A stretch of DNA of 64,000 bases. Source: Facklamia miroungae (GTDB lineage: Bacteria > Bacillota > Bacilli > Lactobacillales > Aerococcaceae). Location of the stretch: the NCBI RefSeq assembly GCF_012396555.1, contig NZ_JAAXPS010000001.1:248001-312000 (forward strand). Reading direction: 5' to 3'. A model generated the notes under the pieces. That model saw only the letters and a list, made by a program, of their open reading frames with translations, had not been told where the DNA came from and searched no databases. This document shows, piece by piece, positions 8,320 to 15,523 of the stretch (its first letter is position 1; each line of letters starts with the position of its first letter). The position numbers and the translations under genes were made by a program.

Positions 8320-9297
8320 CTAGCTAATCCAGCGTTTGAGAGGCTCACGGTCGACAACTTTTATTAAGAGATAAAGGCATATTAATAACCCACTTCCAAC
8401 CAGAATGACATAGATAAGAGGAGGCATCGATAGGCCTAGTTTTTCAACTGTCCCTTCAAGTATTTTCAAGAAGAGAACATGAGAAAGATAAATTAAGAAA
8501 GAATACTGGCTAAACCATAAGAGAACTTTATCAAAGGGCAATCGGTATAACATGAAAGTCAAGACCAAACCGATCGAATAGAAAGTAACCAGTGGCCTTG
8601 TATTGGCAATTACTTCGCCCCCACTTAAGTAGGACTCTTCAATCAATAAGCCTAAGAATAAAAGTGTTAAGATCACTACTCCATAACGGTAGACCTGGAA
8701 GCGCTTGACCTTCTGCAAAAAGTTACGGCTCAACCAAATGCCAAAGAAGAAGCAAAAAGCATAGGTATAGTAGTCTTGGACCTTATCATAGGGAATATAA
8801 CCCAGTAGGTGATCACTGACATGTTGGAAGATAAAAAGACCCGCGAAAGCTAAGGCTAAGTACTTGTTATAGGCAATTTTGGAAAGCAGTGGATAAATGA
8901 TATATAAGGCCACTATTAAAGGCACAAAGTATAAGTGATAGGAAGTCTTCCCTAGCAAGAGAAACTGTAAGAAGGTCAAAAGACTCAACTCTTCACCTAC
9001 CAACCAGAAATTAGCCAAAGCATAAATCAAGGACCAGCACAAATAAGCGGGTATAATCTTCTTCAAGCGCTCTTTTAGGAAGGCTGGATAATGGAGTTGA
9101 CTGTCCAAAGCATCCGTCCGGTCCAGGCCCCAACCTGAAAGAATTAAAAAGACGGGTACTGCAAAGCGTGTCGCTTGATTAAGGGCTAAAATCCATAATT
9201 TATTTTTCCCTAATAAGGGGGCTGTAAGATGAATCAAGAGGACCGCAATCGTCGCAAGCCCTCGTAGTAAATCAAATTGAATAAAACGTTTCGTCAT
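8320..9297 (-). CDS. Membrane acyltransferase, acyltransferase-3 family
   Basis: A 325-residue integral membrane protein with about ten predicted helices. It opens with RFIQFDLLRGLATIAVLLIH, the acyltransferase-3 (OafA/WecH) start with the conserved arginine and the helix-1 histidine. PVFLILSGWGLD and a late SYLIYLSHVLFL segment are also family hallmarks. Members O-acylate surface carbohydrates using a cytosolic acyl donor. The target could be the adjacent polysaccharide or another wall polymer. It follows the YdcF gene by 28 bases and is probably the last gene of the satD operon. Composition is like the core chromosome rather than the AT-rich cassette. Confidence 0.85.
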   Translation of the reverse strand: MTKRFIQFDLLRGLATIAVLLIHLTAPLLGKNKLWILALNQATRFAVPVFLILSGWGLDRTDALDSQLHYPAFLKERLKKIIPAYLCWSLIYALANFWLVGEELSLLTFLQFLLLGKTSYHLYFVPLIVALYIIYPLLSKIAYNKYLALAFAGLFIFQHVSDHLLGYIPYDKVQDYYTYAFCFFFGIWLSRNFLQKVKRFQVYRYGVVILTLLFLGLLIEESYLSGGEVIANTRPLVTFYSIGLVLTFMLYRLPFDKVLLWFSQYSFLIYLSHVLFLKILEGTVEKLGLSMPPLIYVILVGSGLLICLYLLIKVVDREPLKRWIS

Positions 9298-9325
9298 TTT
9301 TGTCTACCTTTTCTAATTTAATTAT

Positions 9326-9907
9326 TTATTGGTCAATCCAATAATAGAGTTTGAGTAAATAACCGATATATTTATAGACTTCAGAAGCCATTATCCTTAA
9401 GGCCTTAGGGCTTTCTGGATAGGCTACTTCTTCTCCTTGCCTATTTTTTAGATGGGCCGATACATAATAAAAGACGAAGTCCTTTCCCCGACTTGCTCGC
9501 TCAAAAGCCAATCGAGTGCGCCGGGTATGATAGTCGGTCGTTACTACTAAGGCCGATTGCCAACCCTTTTCTTCCATCATCGCAATCGTATTTTTAGCAT
9601 TGGTCCATGTCGAAGTCGCCTCATTTTCAGCCAAGATTTGACCCCTTGTTAAGCCGGCTTTTGTCAAATGATCGATCAAAGGTTTATCCTCATAGACTTC
9701 ATTTAAGGGCGACATCATCAGCTGGTTCGAAGAAGCGTAGCCCGCCTTTACCAATTCGGCGGCCTTTAAGGGTCTGACCAATTCGCCGCCTGGTACAATC
9801 ACGACTTCTGCCTTTTGAGGCGGTTGCCCAATATCTAAATGCTTGGCTAGCCAGACCAGATAGGTCACTAGCGCTACAAGAAGGATGAATAGAATTTTTA
9901 CTTTCAT
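9326..9907 (-). CDS. YdcF/SanA-like DUF218 membrane-anchored protein
   Basis: A 193-residue protein with a single N-terminal membrane segment (residues 3-21) followed by a DUF218 domain facing outward. The domain shows AEVVIVPGGELVRPLKAAEL, then NEATSTWTNAKNTIAMM and ALVVTTDYHTRRTRLAFER, which are the usual family blocks. DUF218 proteins are linked to envelope functions such as SanA-type barrier integrity and ElyC-type lipid-carrier metabolism, but the activity is not established. A palindromic GGAGCCTCC contains the ribosome site 9 bases before the ATG. Gaps of 33 and 28 bases to its neighbours suggest one operon with DUF3307 and the acyltransferase. Confidence 0.8.
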   Translation of the reverse strand: MKVKILFILLVALVTYLVWLAKHLDIGQPPQKAEVVIVPGGELVRPLKAAELVKAGYASSNQLMMSPLNEVYEDKPLIDHLTKAGLTRGQILAENEATSTWTNAKNTIAMMEEKGWQSALVVTTDYHTRRTRLAFERASRGKDFVFYYVSAHLKNRQGEEVAYPESPKALRIMASEVYKYIGYLLKLYYWIDQ

Positions 9908-9940
9908 GTTTGGAGGCTCCTTTTTTCATTTAATATCCTG

Positions 9941-10669
9941 CTAACGCGCTAAGACTAAGAAATAGACACACAGGGCATACAGAATACTGTATAAGGTTCC
10001 AATCAAATAATACTCCGCAAACCCCTTATCTTCTTCTAACCGTTTGAAACGGGCAATGGATTTGGCCGTATAAATTAAACCAATCGCATTCACCTGCCCC
10101 ATGCCTAAAAAGATCAAGGAAAGAATCCGCTCCAAATTACCGATTAAAGCGCCCGCCCCTTGCAGACCTTCTTGCTTAATGGCCTGACTGTGATGATAAG
10201 GACTGAAGGCTAGTTTAAATAAAACATTAGCCGGCTTGCATACCATAAGGATTGCTAATAACCAGGTCAACATTTGACGGTTCAAGAACGCAGGATCAAT
10301 CGACACTAAAGACGCGCTAAAAATTACTTGACCTAGCAGAATGATGAGGCCAATATGTAGAACTTGATCAATTAAGAAAGTATATAAGCGGTAAGAAGGA
10401 TGAAGCTTGTCAAAGCCAATCTTTATAAAGTCGATCAGACTATGACTGATCAAAAGCATCAGATAAGCATAAAAGGCCGGCCAAAAGACCTGATAGTATA
10501 GGCTCCGGATTAAGGGATAGAGGAGCAATATCCCATGAATTGCTAAATGAGTTGCCAAGGCTTGCCTTTTATGTTGCTTATCTACAGCCAATTGAGGACT
10601 TTGTAATTGAAAATCACCTAAAAAGTGCACGATTAAAACCATTATTGTCCATTGATTAAAGTGACTCAT
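9941..10669 (-). CDS. DUF3307 multi-pass membrane protein
   Basis: A 242-residue membrane protein with roughly six hydrophobic segments. The N-terminus reads LIVHFLGDFQLQSPQLAVDK with HLAIHGILLLYPL after it, the signature of DUF3307, a family of unknown function. Polar residues (H, D, Q) inside the first helices are conserved features and hint at ligand or metal binding within the membrane. The start overlaps the satD 3' end by 14 bases and has GGAGGTGAATT before the ATG, so translation is coupled to SatD. The constant pairing of SatD and DUF3307 suggests a cytosolic sensor or regulator with a membrane partner. That functional reading is inference. Confidence 0.8.
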   Translation of the reverse strand: MSHFNQWTIMVLIVHFLGDFQLQSPQLAVDKQHKRQALATHLAIHGILLLYPLIRSLYYQVFWPAFYAYLMLLISHSLIDFIKIGFDKLHPSYRLYTFLIDQVLHIGLIILLGQVIFSASLVSIDPAFLNRQMLTWLLAILMVCKPANVLFKLAFSPYHHSQAIKQEGLQGAGALIGNLERILSLIFLGMGQVNAIGLIYTAKSIARFKRLEEDKGFAEYYLIGTLYSILYALCVYFLVLAR

Positions 10670-11318
10670 AATTCACCTCCAAAAATTCCGCAATCGTTTC
10701 TCGACCCCTTAAGTAGATCTTAATATTACCCAGTGATAACCGCTTGCTCAGACTGCTCTCACTGATTTGAATCCTTTTGGCAAAATGGGCCTGATCAAAT
10801 TCGGCTTGGTAGATCCCCTCTTCAAGCATCAACTTGAAGGTCTTGCGTTGCAAGTCGGTCCATTGGCTTTTCAAGGTTTCACTCAAGAGAAACAAGGTAT
10901 TGACCGTCTGATTAATCGAATCATCTTTGGTCCTGAGCGCCAGATGGCACTTGTTCCCATAATTATTACGGTGGACGGCTTCAATCGCCTCCCGCGCTCG
11001 CCAAAAGGCTGGACCATCGGCTCCGATACTTCGCTCAGGATCGATCGCCGTCGTGATCTCACCGATACCGATTCCCACCCGAAAAGGATGGGGCAATGTT
11101 ACATATAAGTCATCCAAAAAGTTCAGCCAGTTTGAATCCAACTTCACAATTACTTGAAACTCATCTCCGACTGTTAAGGTCAATTTCGAAAGCAACTGCT
11201 TTTGATACTTCTGGTTAAAACGCTTGAACATGTCTTGCACTTGCTTTTGGAATACCTTGCGTTCTTTGATTTCCTTGGACTTAATGAAATCCCCAATAAT
11301 AACCACATCCGTAGCCAT
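10656..11318 (-). CDS. satD: SatD family protein, cyclase-like palm plus HTH
   Basis: A 220-residue soluble protein of the SatD family, named from the acid-tolerance locus of Streptococcus mutans; its biochemistry is not established. Residues 1-130 read like a nucleotidyl-cyclase/GGDEF palm. There is a first strand VVIIGDF ending in Asp10, a hairpin TLTVGDEFQVI with Asp52, then FRVGIGIGEITT and IGADGPAFWRAREA in the place of the cyclase IGDAVNLAAR block. The C-terminus (about 165-215) holds FAKRIQISESSLSKRLS, a helix-turn-helix. It is the first gene of a likely four-gene operon. GGAGGAG precedes the ATG, and an array of palindromic repeats lies 87-160 bases upstream. The cyclase comparison is my inference. 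Confidence 0.8.
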   Translation of the reverse strand: MATDVVIIGDFIKSKEIKERKVFQKQVQDMFKRFNQKYQKQLLSKLTLTVGDEFQVIVKLDSNWLNFLDDLYVTLPHPFRVGIGIGEITTAIDPERSIGADGPAFWRAREAIEAVHRNNYGNKCHLALRTKDDSINQTVNTLFLLSETLKSQWTDLQRKTFKLMLEEGIYQAEFDQAHFAKRIQISESSLSKRLSLGNIKIYLRGRETIAEFLEVNYESL

Positions 11319-11404
11319 CGAACTCCTCCTTCCTGCCTAGTTACTTCATTCTTTTTTATCATTGTTAAGAAGAGACATACTGATCATAACCCGCTGCGTG
11401 TTGC

Positions 11405-11478
11405 TTTCCTTGTTTAAGGCAATTTATATTTCTTTCCTTATTTAGGGAAACTTATTAAAATTGCCTTGTTTAGGGAAA
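11405..11478. repeat. Three 18-bp imperfect palindromes at 28-bp period (operator array)
   Basis: Plus-strand copies are TTTCCTTGTTTAAGGCAA (11405-11422), TTTCCTTATTTAGGGAAA (11433-11450) and TTGCCTTGTTTAGGGAAA (11461-11478). Starts are exactly 28 bases apart with 10-base AT-rich spacers. Pairwise identity is 15 or 16 of 18. Each copy is a near-dyad around TTKCC...GGMAA. The array sits directly upstream of satD, so it is probably an operator bound by a dimeric regulator, with SatD as a possible binder through its C-terminal HTH. Confidence 0.7.
11423..11451 (-). promoter_or_regulatory. Candidate satD promoter overlapping the repeats
   Basis: On the minus strand a TATAAA -10 lies in the spacer between repeats 1 and 2, with GTTTCC 17 bases upstream; the latter straddles the outer edge of repeat 2. 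The -35 is poor, so an activator or a different start is possible. If right, a protein on repeat 2 would cover the promoter. Confidence 0.35.
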
Positions 11479-11495
11479 GTTTACCCTAAACAGGC
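11463..11495. repeat. Inverted repeat at the outer edge of the operator array
   Basis: The third repeat is followed by an inverted copy of its core. GTTTAGGG at 11468-11475 and CCCTAAAC at 11484-11491 are perfect complements, and flanking GCCT/GGC bases extend the match with one unpaired base. It may be a fourth, opposed binding half or a hairpin. Confidence 0.5.
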
Positions 11496-11530
11496 TTTAA
11501 AAGCAAGCGATCCCTTGCGATCATCCTCTG

Positions 11531-11589
11531 AAAAAAAGCATTCGCTTTAAGGACTAGTCCGAAGACTCATGTCCCTTTTGCGAATGCTT
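11531..11589 (-). terminator. Intrinsic terminator of rexBA
   Basis: On the minus strand, a 10-bp outer stem (AAGCATTCGC with GCGAATGCTT) encloses an inner hairpin with GGAC/GTCC and AGTC-TTCG-GACT, a UUCG-type tetraloop. A run of seven T follows. It lies 8 bases after the rexA stop. There is no T run on the plus strand. Confidence 0.85.
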
Positions 11590-11596
11590 AGCGAAA

Positions 11597-14500
11597 CTAT
11601 TGCGGATTCCTCTGGTCATCCATGGCAATCACCTGGTCGAAGCCTAAGGCCACGATATAGGTCCCCATACTAGGTAGTTTAAGTTGGCTAGCTAAGGCGT
11701 CCTTGTACAGGTTCAACTGGTAGCGATACTTGTCTTTTAAACTTTCCAATTGTTCGTGTTTGGATTGACTCAGATGCGGACGGTAGCGGTCCGTCTTGAA
11801 GTCAATTAAGACAAAACCTTGATTAGGTATCACGTAATAACTATCAATCACCCCGTGCACCAGAATCGAGTCCTGTTCCATCTGCAGACTTTGCTTGCTG
11901 TCAGCCAGATTGGCGAACAAGTCCTTAGCTGGTACCAGGTAAGAGAAGGCTTGTTCACGTTTGAGTCGGTCAGCGTTTTGGATCATCTCCTGTCCCAGTG
12001 GACTTTTAAGAAAGTTTAAAATCGTTTCAATATAAAGATGTGGACGGTCTTCTTCTTCCATCAAGCCTCGCTCGATCATTGAGTGGATCTGGTCTTGTAA
12101 GATCTGGTTATAATCGGCTTGGTCAGCTAATTTAAAGGGACTAAAGTCCACCTGCTCCATCAGATAGTGGTTCAAAGTACCAATCCGAGCCGCATCAAGC
12201 GTTTTGGACTGCATAAAGCTCGGTGCCTCAAAGGTATCCTGCGTATAGCGAATACCGTGAATCCCCTGCTCTAATTCCACCTCACTGTCTTCTCTTTCAA
12301 TGTCTACTGACTTCTGACGGCGGTCTTCAAAGAAGGACAGGGCGGGATGGGGCGGTTCTTCAAACAAGCGTTTTAATTCTGAAACCGATTGATAGGCTGC
12401 GGTTTGACTGGCTAATTGATAAGGGTAAGATGCCTCCATCAAGTCTTTAATCTGACCAATCATTCCTGTTAGTTTATCGCTTGGCGCTTGAATTTGTCCT
12501 TCTTTAAGCGCCTGTAACCATTGAGGCGGTTGTGTCACCTGCGGTGTCAGATCAAGACTAGGCACCCCTGCTTGGATTTGGTCTTGAGTATAAATGCGGG
12601 TGATAAAGTCTTGTTCACCAATTTGAGCGACGGATGGAACCTGCCGCTTGGCTAATGAGACGGCCTGATGGATCCAGTCTAAGAAGTTATTGGTCTGTGA
12701 CCTGACTTGCAAGGCCACTTGTAAACTATCCCGATCGGTCATCATTTGATAGCTTTCGCCCTTTTCTTCCCACTTGGCTTGACTAGTAATACTCCCCACT
12801 AGAATTAGCTTCTGTTCGGTTCGGGTTAAAGCCACATACAAGACACGCAACTCTTCCGCCTTAGAGGCTTGATCTAAAAGAATTTGACGAGCCGTTTTAC
12901 TGATTGATTGGTAATAGACAAAGTCATCCGTTTGGTAATCATTCATGCCGATGCCATGGTGTTTGGTAGCGATAATGGCCTTTTGGCTATCACCACGGTT
13001 GAAGTGACGGTTGCTGTTGATCAAATAAACAACCGGAAACTCACTCCCCTTGGAAGCATGAATGGTCATGGCTCGGATCATATTCTGGTCCTTATCTAAT
13101 TGCAGGGGCTCAGCCAAGTCCTTCTCTTGTTGGAGCATGGTCTCAATATAGTGAATAAAGCTGGTCAAGCTGCCGCCTAAGCCTTGGTTAATCGACTGGG
13201 CTTTTTGATAGAAGGCATGGAGGTTTGCTTGGCGCTGACGCCCCATATCAAGTCCTACCACATAATCCAAAAAGGAAGTATCCAGATAGATCTGCCAGAT
13301 CAACTCATCAATAGCGTGGTGTTTGGCATACTCGCGCCAGCTAACTAACTGATCAAAAAATGGCTGCACTTGGTCTTTCAATTGAGCCAAATCACTAGAA
13401 GCTTCAAAATCACTATGCAGTAGGACTTCAATCGCTTGATAGAAGGAATCTTGCGGGTGGTGAACCCGAATTAAAGCGAGGTCATTATCACTCAGTCCCA
13501 CAAAGAAAGACTTCAAAATGGCGACTAAAGGAATATCCTGCATGGGATTATCGATTAATTTTAATAGGGCTAACATCAATTGAATCTCTTGGCGCTGAAA
13601 ATAGGTTTCGATCGCTTGGGAGGTAAAAGGCAAATGATAGTGACTAAAGGCCGCTTGCAAGTGAGCAAAGCTGGATTTCGTTGGACTGAGCACCACGATA
13701 TCCTTAAAGGTCATCAAACGGTTTTGCTCTTCTTGCTTATCATAAATCACATAACCGCTCTTGAGTTTGGCTTGGATATCTTGCGCAATCAGGTGGGCTT
13801 GATAGTCAATCCCCTTATCAATTAACAAGTCACTGGCCTCACTAAGGTCGAATTCTTCTTCTACTTCTTCCTTACTATGCAAAAGGAGTTCAATCGCATA
13901 GTGAGTGGGACCCTCTCCGTCTAAGAAGTTCTGATTGCCCCTTACCAGACTTTCGCTCTGACCATAAGTCATCTCCCCAAAAGATTCATCCATCAAGCGT
14001 TCAAAGAGATAGTTGGTAAAGTTAAGGACTTCACCGCGAGAACGATAATTTTTATCCAGGATAATCAAGTCGCCTTGATCACTGTCTTGATACAGGCGGT
14101 ATTTAGCTAGGAACAAGGAGGGTTCCGCCATCCGGAAACCATAAATCGATTGCTTGACGTCACCTACCATAAAGAGATTGCCCTTAGCCTCCTTGACCTT
14201 CTCCCGTGACAAATAAGAGAGGATCTGGGCTTGGATTTCGTTGATGTCTTGGTATTCATCGACGAGGACTTCTTGGAACAAGTTTTGGAAATAGACGGCC
14301 GCTACCGATGGTTTACGCACGCCTGCATTTGCATCATAGGGGGCTAGAATTTGCAGAGTGAGGTGTTCCAAGTCAGAATAATCAATCCAACCTTCTTGAA
14401 ATTTATAGTCTTGCATGGCCGTGTAAAATAATTTTGCTAAATTTCGCAACTTGATTAAAAAGGGGTGGATGGCTGCTTCAATTTCCGCTAGGGTCTCATA

Positions 14501-15523
14501 CGGATAGACAAAATAACTTTGTAAGCTTTGAAGACTCTTCTTACTGGCATCGCGGTAGATCTTTAAGACTTGTAAGGTTTCCAGGTCTTCTTCATGGGCT
14601 TTCCCTCTTGAACTAGGCCAGCGCTTAAAATTTATCGATTGCAGCTGACTAATGAAACTAGCCATTTCCTTCTGCATGGACAGTTCTTTTAAGTGAGCTA
14701 CCCTTTCGGCTTCTTCTTGTAAGAGCGGGCCAAATTTTGCGTGACTGGCTTCTGAACAAGTCGCTAATAAGCTTAGTGCGTCTTGGTAGGATCGGTCGGC
14801 CAAACTTAACTGGGCATCGACTTGAATTTTTAAACTTTGTTGGTAAAGGTCACTCTGCCAAAAGCTCTCAAGTGAGTCGTCTGCTTGCACCATTTGGTCC
14901 AGCCAGATCAATGGCTCGGGGTTGGCGCGTGCGAAGTGATAGATATCCAGAATAATCGAACGCAAGGCCTGGTCATCCCGACCATTGGTCAAACGCAACA
15001 AGAGGTCTTGGTAATCTTGAGAATTAACCGACAGGTCCCCTTCATTTTGGCTGATTTGATCGATTAAACTTTCCCAGACTTCTTGCACCATCACTTCTTT
15101 TTGGCTTTCATCGACCAAGAGATTAAAGGCCGGATTGATATCTTCGAGATAAAAGAAGTTTTGAATGACGAATAAACAAAAGGAGTGCAGGGTTTGGATA
15201 TGGGCACTGGCCAATTGGTTAATCTGACTGAGCAGGTAGCGCTTCTCTTCTTCATCTAAGGATTGGTTAATGGCCTTTTTAAGTCGTACCTCCATCCGGT
15301 CTTTCATTTCATTGGCGGCCGATTCAGTAAAGGTTACCACTAAGACTTCCTTTAACTCCGCATAACGAGTCAATAGATGATTCATAATGCGTTCGATCAA
15401 GACGGTCGTCTTACCGGATCCTGCAGAAGCTGCCACTAAAATATTATTGCCGCGTTGATGGATGGCCTGCCACTGTTCATTATTAAAGGGACTATTAGCT
15501 GGTCTAATCGGTAGCTTATCCAT
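11597..15523 (-). CDS. rexA: ATP-dependent helicase/nuclease subunit A (RexA/AddA)
   Basis: About 1308 residues, the usual size of AddA/RexA, the UvrD-type helicase and nuclease subunit of the RecBCD-like enzyme that resects double-strand breaks. Walker A is ASAGSGKT (residues 32-39) and Walker B is VLVDEYQDINEIQ. The helicase motif GDVKQSIYGFR and late motifs ALTRTEQKL are present. The C-terminal RecB-type nuclease site includes IDFKTDRY with Asp1241 and Lys1243. The frame extends upstream to 15559, but the ATG at 15523 has GGAGGAG before it and overlaps the rexB stop by 8 bases, so it is chosen. The complex partner RexB is encoded directly upstream. Confidence 0.95.
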   Translation of the reverse strand: MDKLPIRPANSPFNNEQWQAIHQRGNNILVAASAGSGKTTVLIERIMNHLLTRYAELKEVLVVTFTESAANEMKDRMEVRLKKAINQSLDEEEKRYLLSQINQLASAHIQTLHSFCLFVIQNFFYLEDINPAFNLLVDESQKEVMVQEVWESLIDQISQNEGDLSVNSQDYQDLLLRLTNGRDDQALRSIILDIYHFARANPEPLIWLDQMVQADDSLESFWQSDLYQQSLKIQVDAQLSLADRSYQDALSLLATCSEASHAKFGPLLQEEAERVAHLKELSMQKEMASFISQLQSINFKRWPSSRGKAHEEDLETLQVLKIYRDASKKSLQSLQSYFVYPYETLAEIEAAIHPFLIKLRNLAKLFYTAMQDYKFQEGWIDYSDLEHLTLQILAPYDANAGVRKPSVAAVYFQNLFQEVLVDEYQDINEIQAQILSYLSREKVKEAKGNLFMVGDVKQSIYGFRMAEPSLFLAKYRLYQDSDQGDLIILDKNYRSRGEVLNFTNYLFERLMDESFGEMTYGQSESLVRGNQNFLDGEGPTHYAIELLLHSKEEVEEEFDLSEASDLLIDKGIDYQAHLIAQDIQAKLKSGYVIYDKQEEQNRLMTFKDIVVLSPTKSSFAHLQAAFSHYHLPFTSQAIETYFQRQEIQLMLALLKLIDNPMQDIPLVAILKSFFVGLSDNDLALIRVHHPQDSFYQAIEVLLHSDFEASSDLAQLKDQVQPFFDQLVSWREYAKHHAIDELIWQIYLDTSFLDYVVGLDMGRQRQANLHAFYQKAQSINQGLGGSLTSFIHYIETMLQQEKDLAEPLQLDKDQNMIRAMTIHASKGSEFPVVYLINSNRHFNRGDSQKAIIATKHHGIGMNDYQTDDFVYYQSISKTARQILLDQASKAEELRVLYVALTRTEQKLILVGSITSQAKWEEKGESYQMMTDRDSLQVALQVRSQTNNFLDWIHQAVSLAKRQVPSVAQIGEQDFITRIYTQDQIQAGVPSLDLTPQVTQPPQWLQALKEGQIQAPSDKLTGMIGQIKDLMEASYPYQLASQTAAYQSVSELKRLFEEPPHPALSFFEDRRQKSVDIEREDSEVELEQGIHGIRYTQDTFEAPSFMQSKTLDAARIGTLNHYLMEQVDFSPFKLADQADYNQILQDQIHSMIERGLMEEEDRPHLYIETILNFLKSPLGQEMIQNADRLKREQAFSYLVPAKDLFANLADSKQSLQMEQDSILVHGVIDSYYVIPNQGFVLIDFKTDRYRPHLSQSKHEQLESLKDKYRYQLNLYKDALASQLKLPSMGTYIVALGFDQVIAMDDQRNPQ

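Noticed and set aside
9699-9929. Minus-strand frame of 76 codons overlapping the ydcF start
   Set aside because: It is out of frame with the DUF218 protein, which has the family domain, and shows no coding character.
10767-11108. Plus-strand open frame of 113 codons antisense to satD
   Set aside because: No ribosome site or family similarity; the minus-strand SatD frame explains the open reading.
11405-11478. The 28-bp periodic repeats as a small CRISPR or iteron array
   Set aside because: The repeat is 18 bp with 10-bp AT-rich spacers, too short for CRISPR, with no cas genes. No replication gene is nearby for an iteron origin. Operator function fits better.
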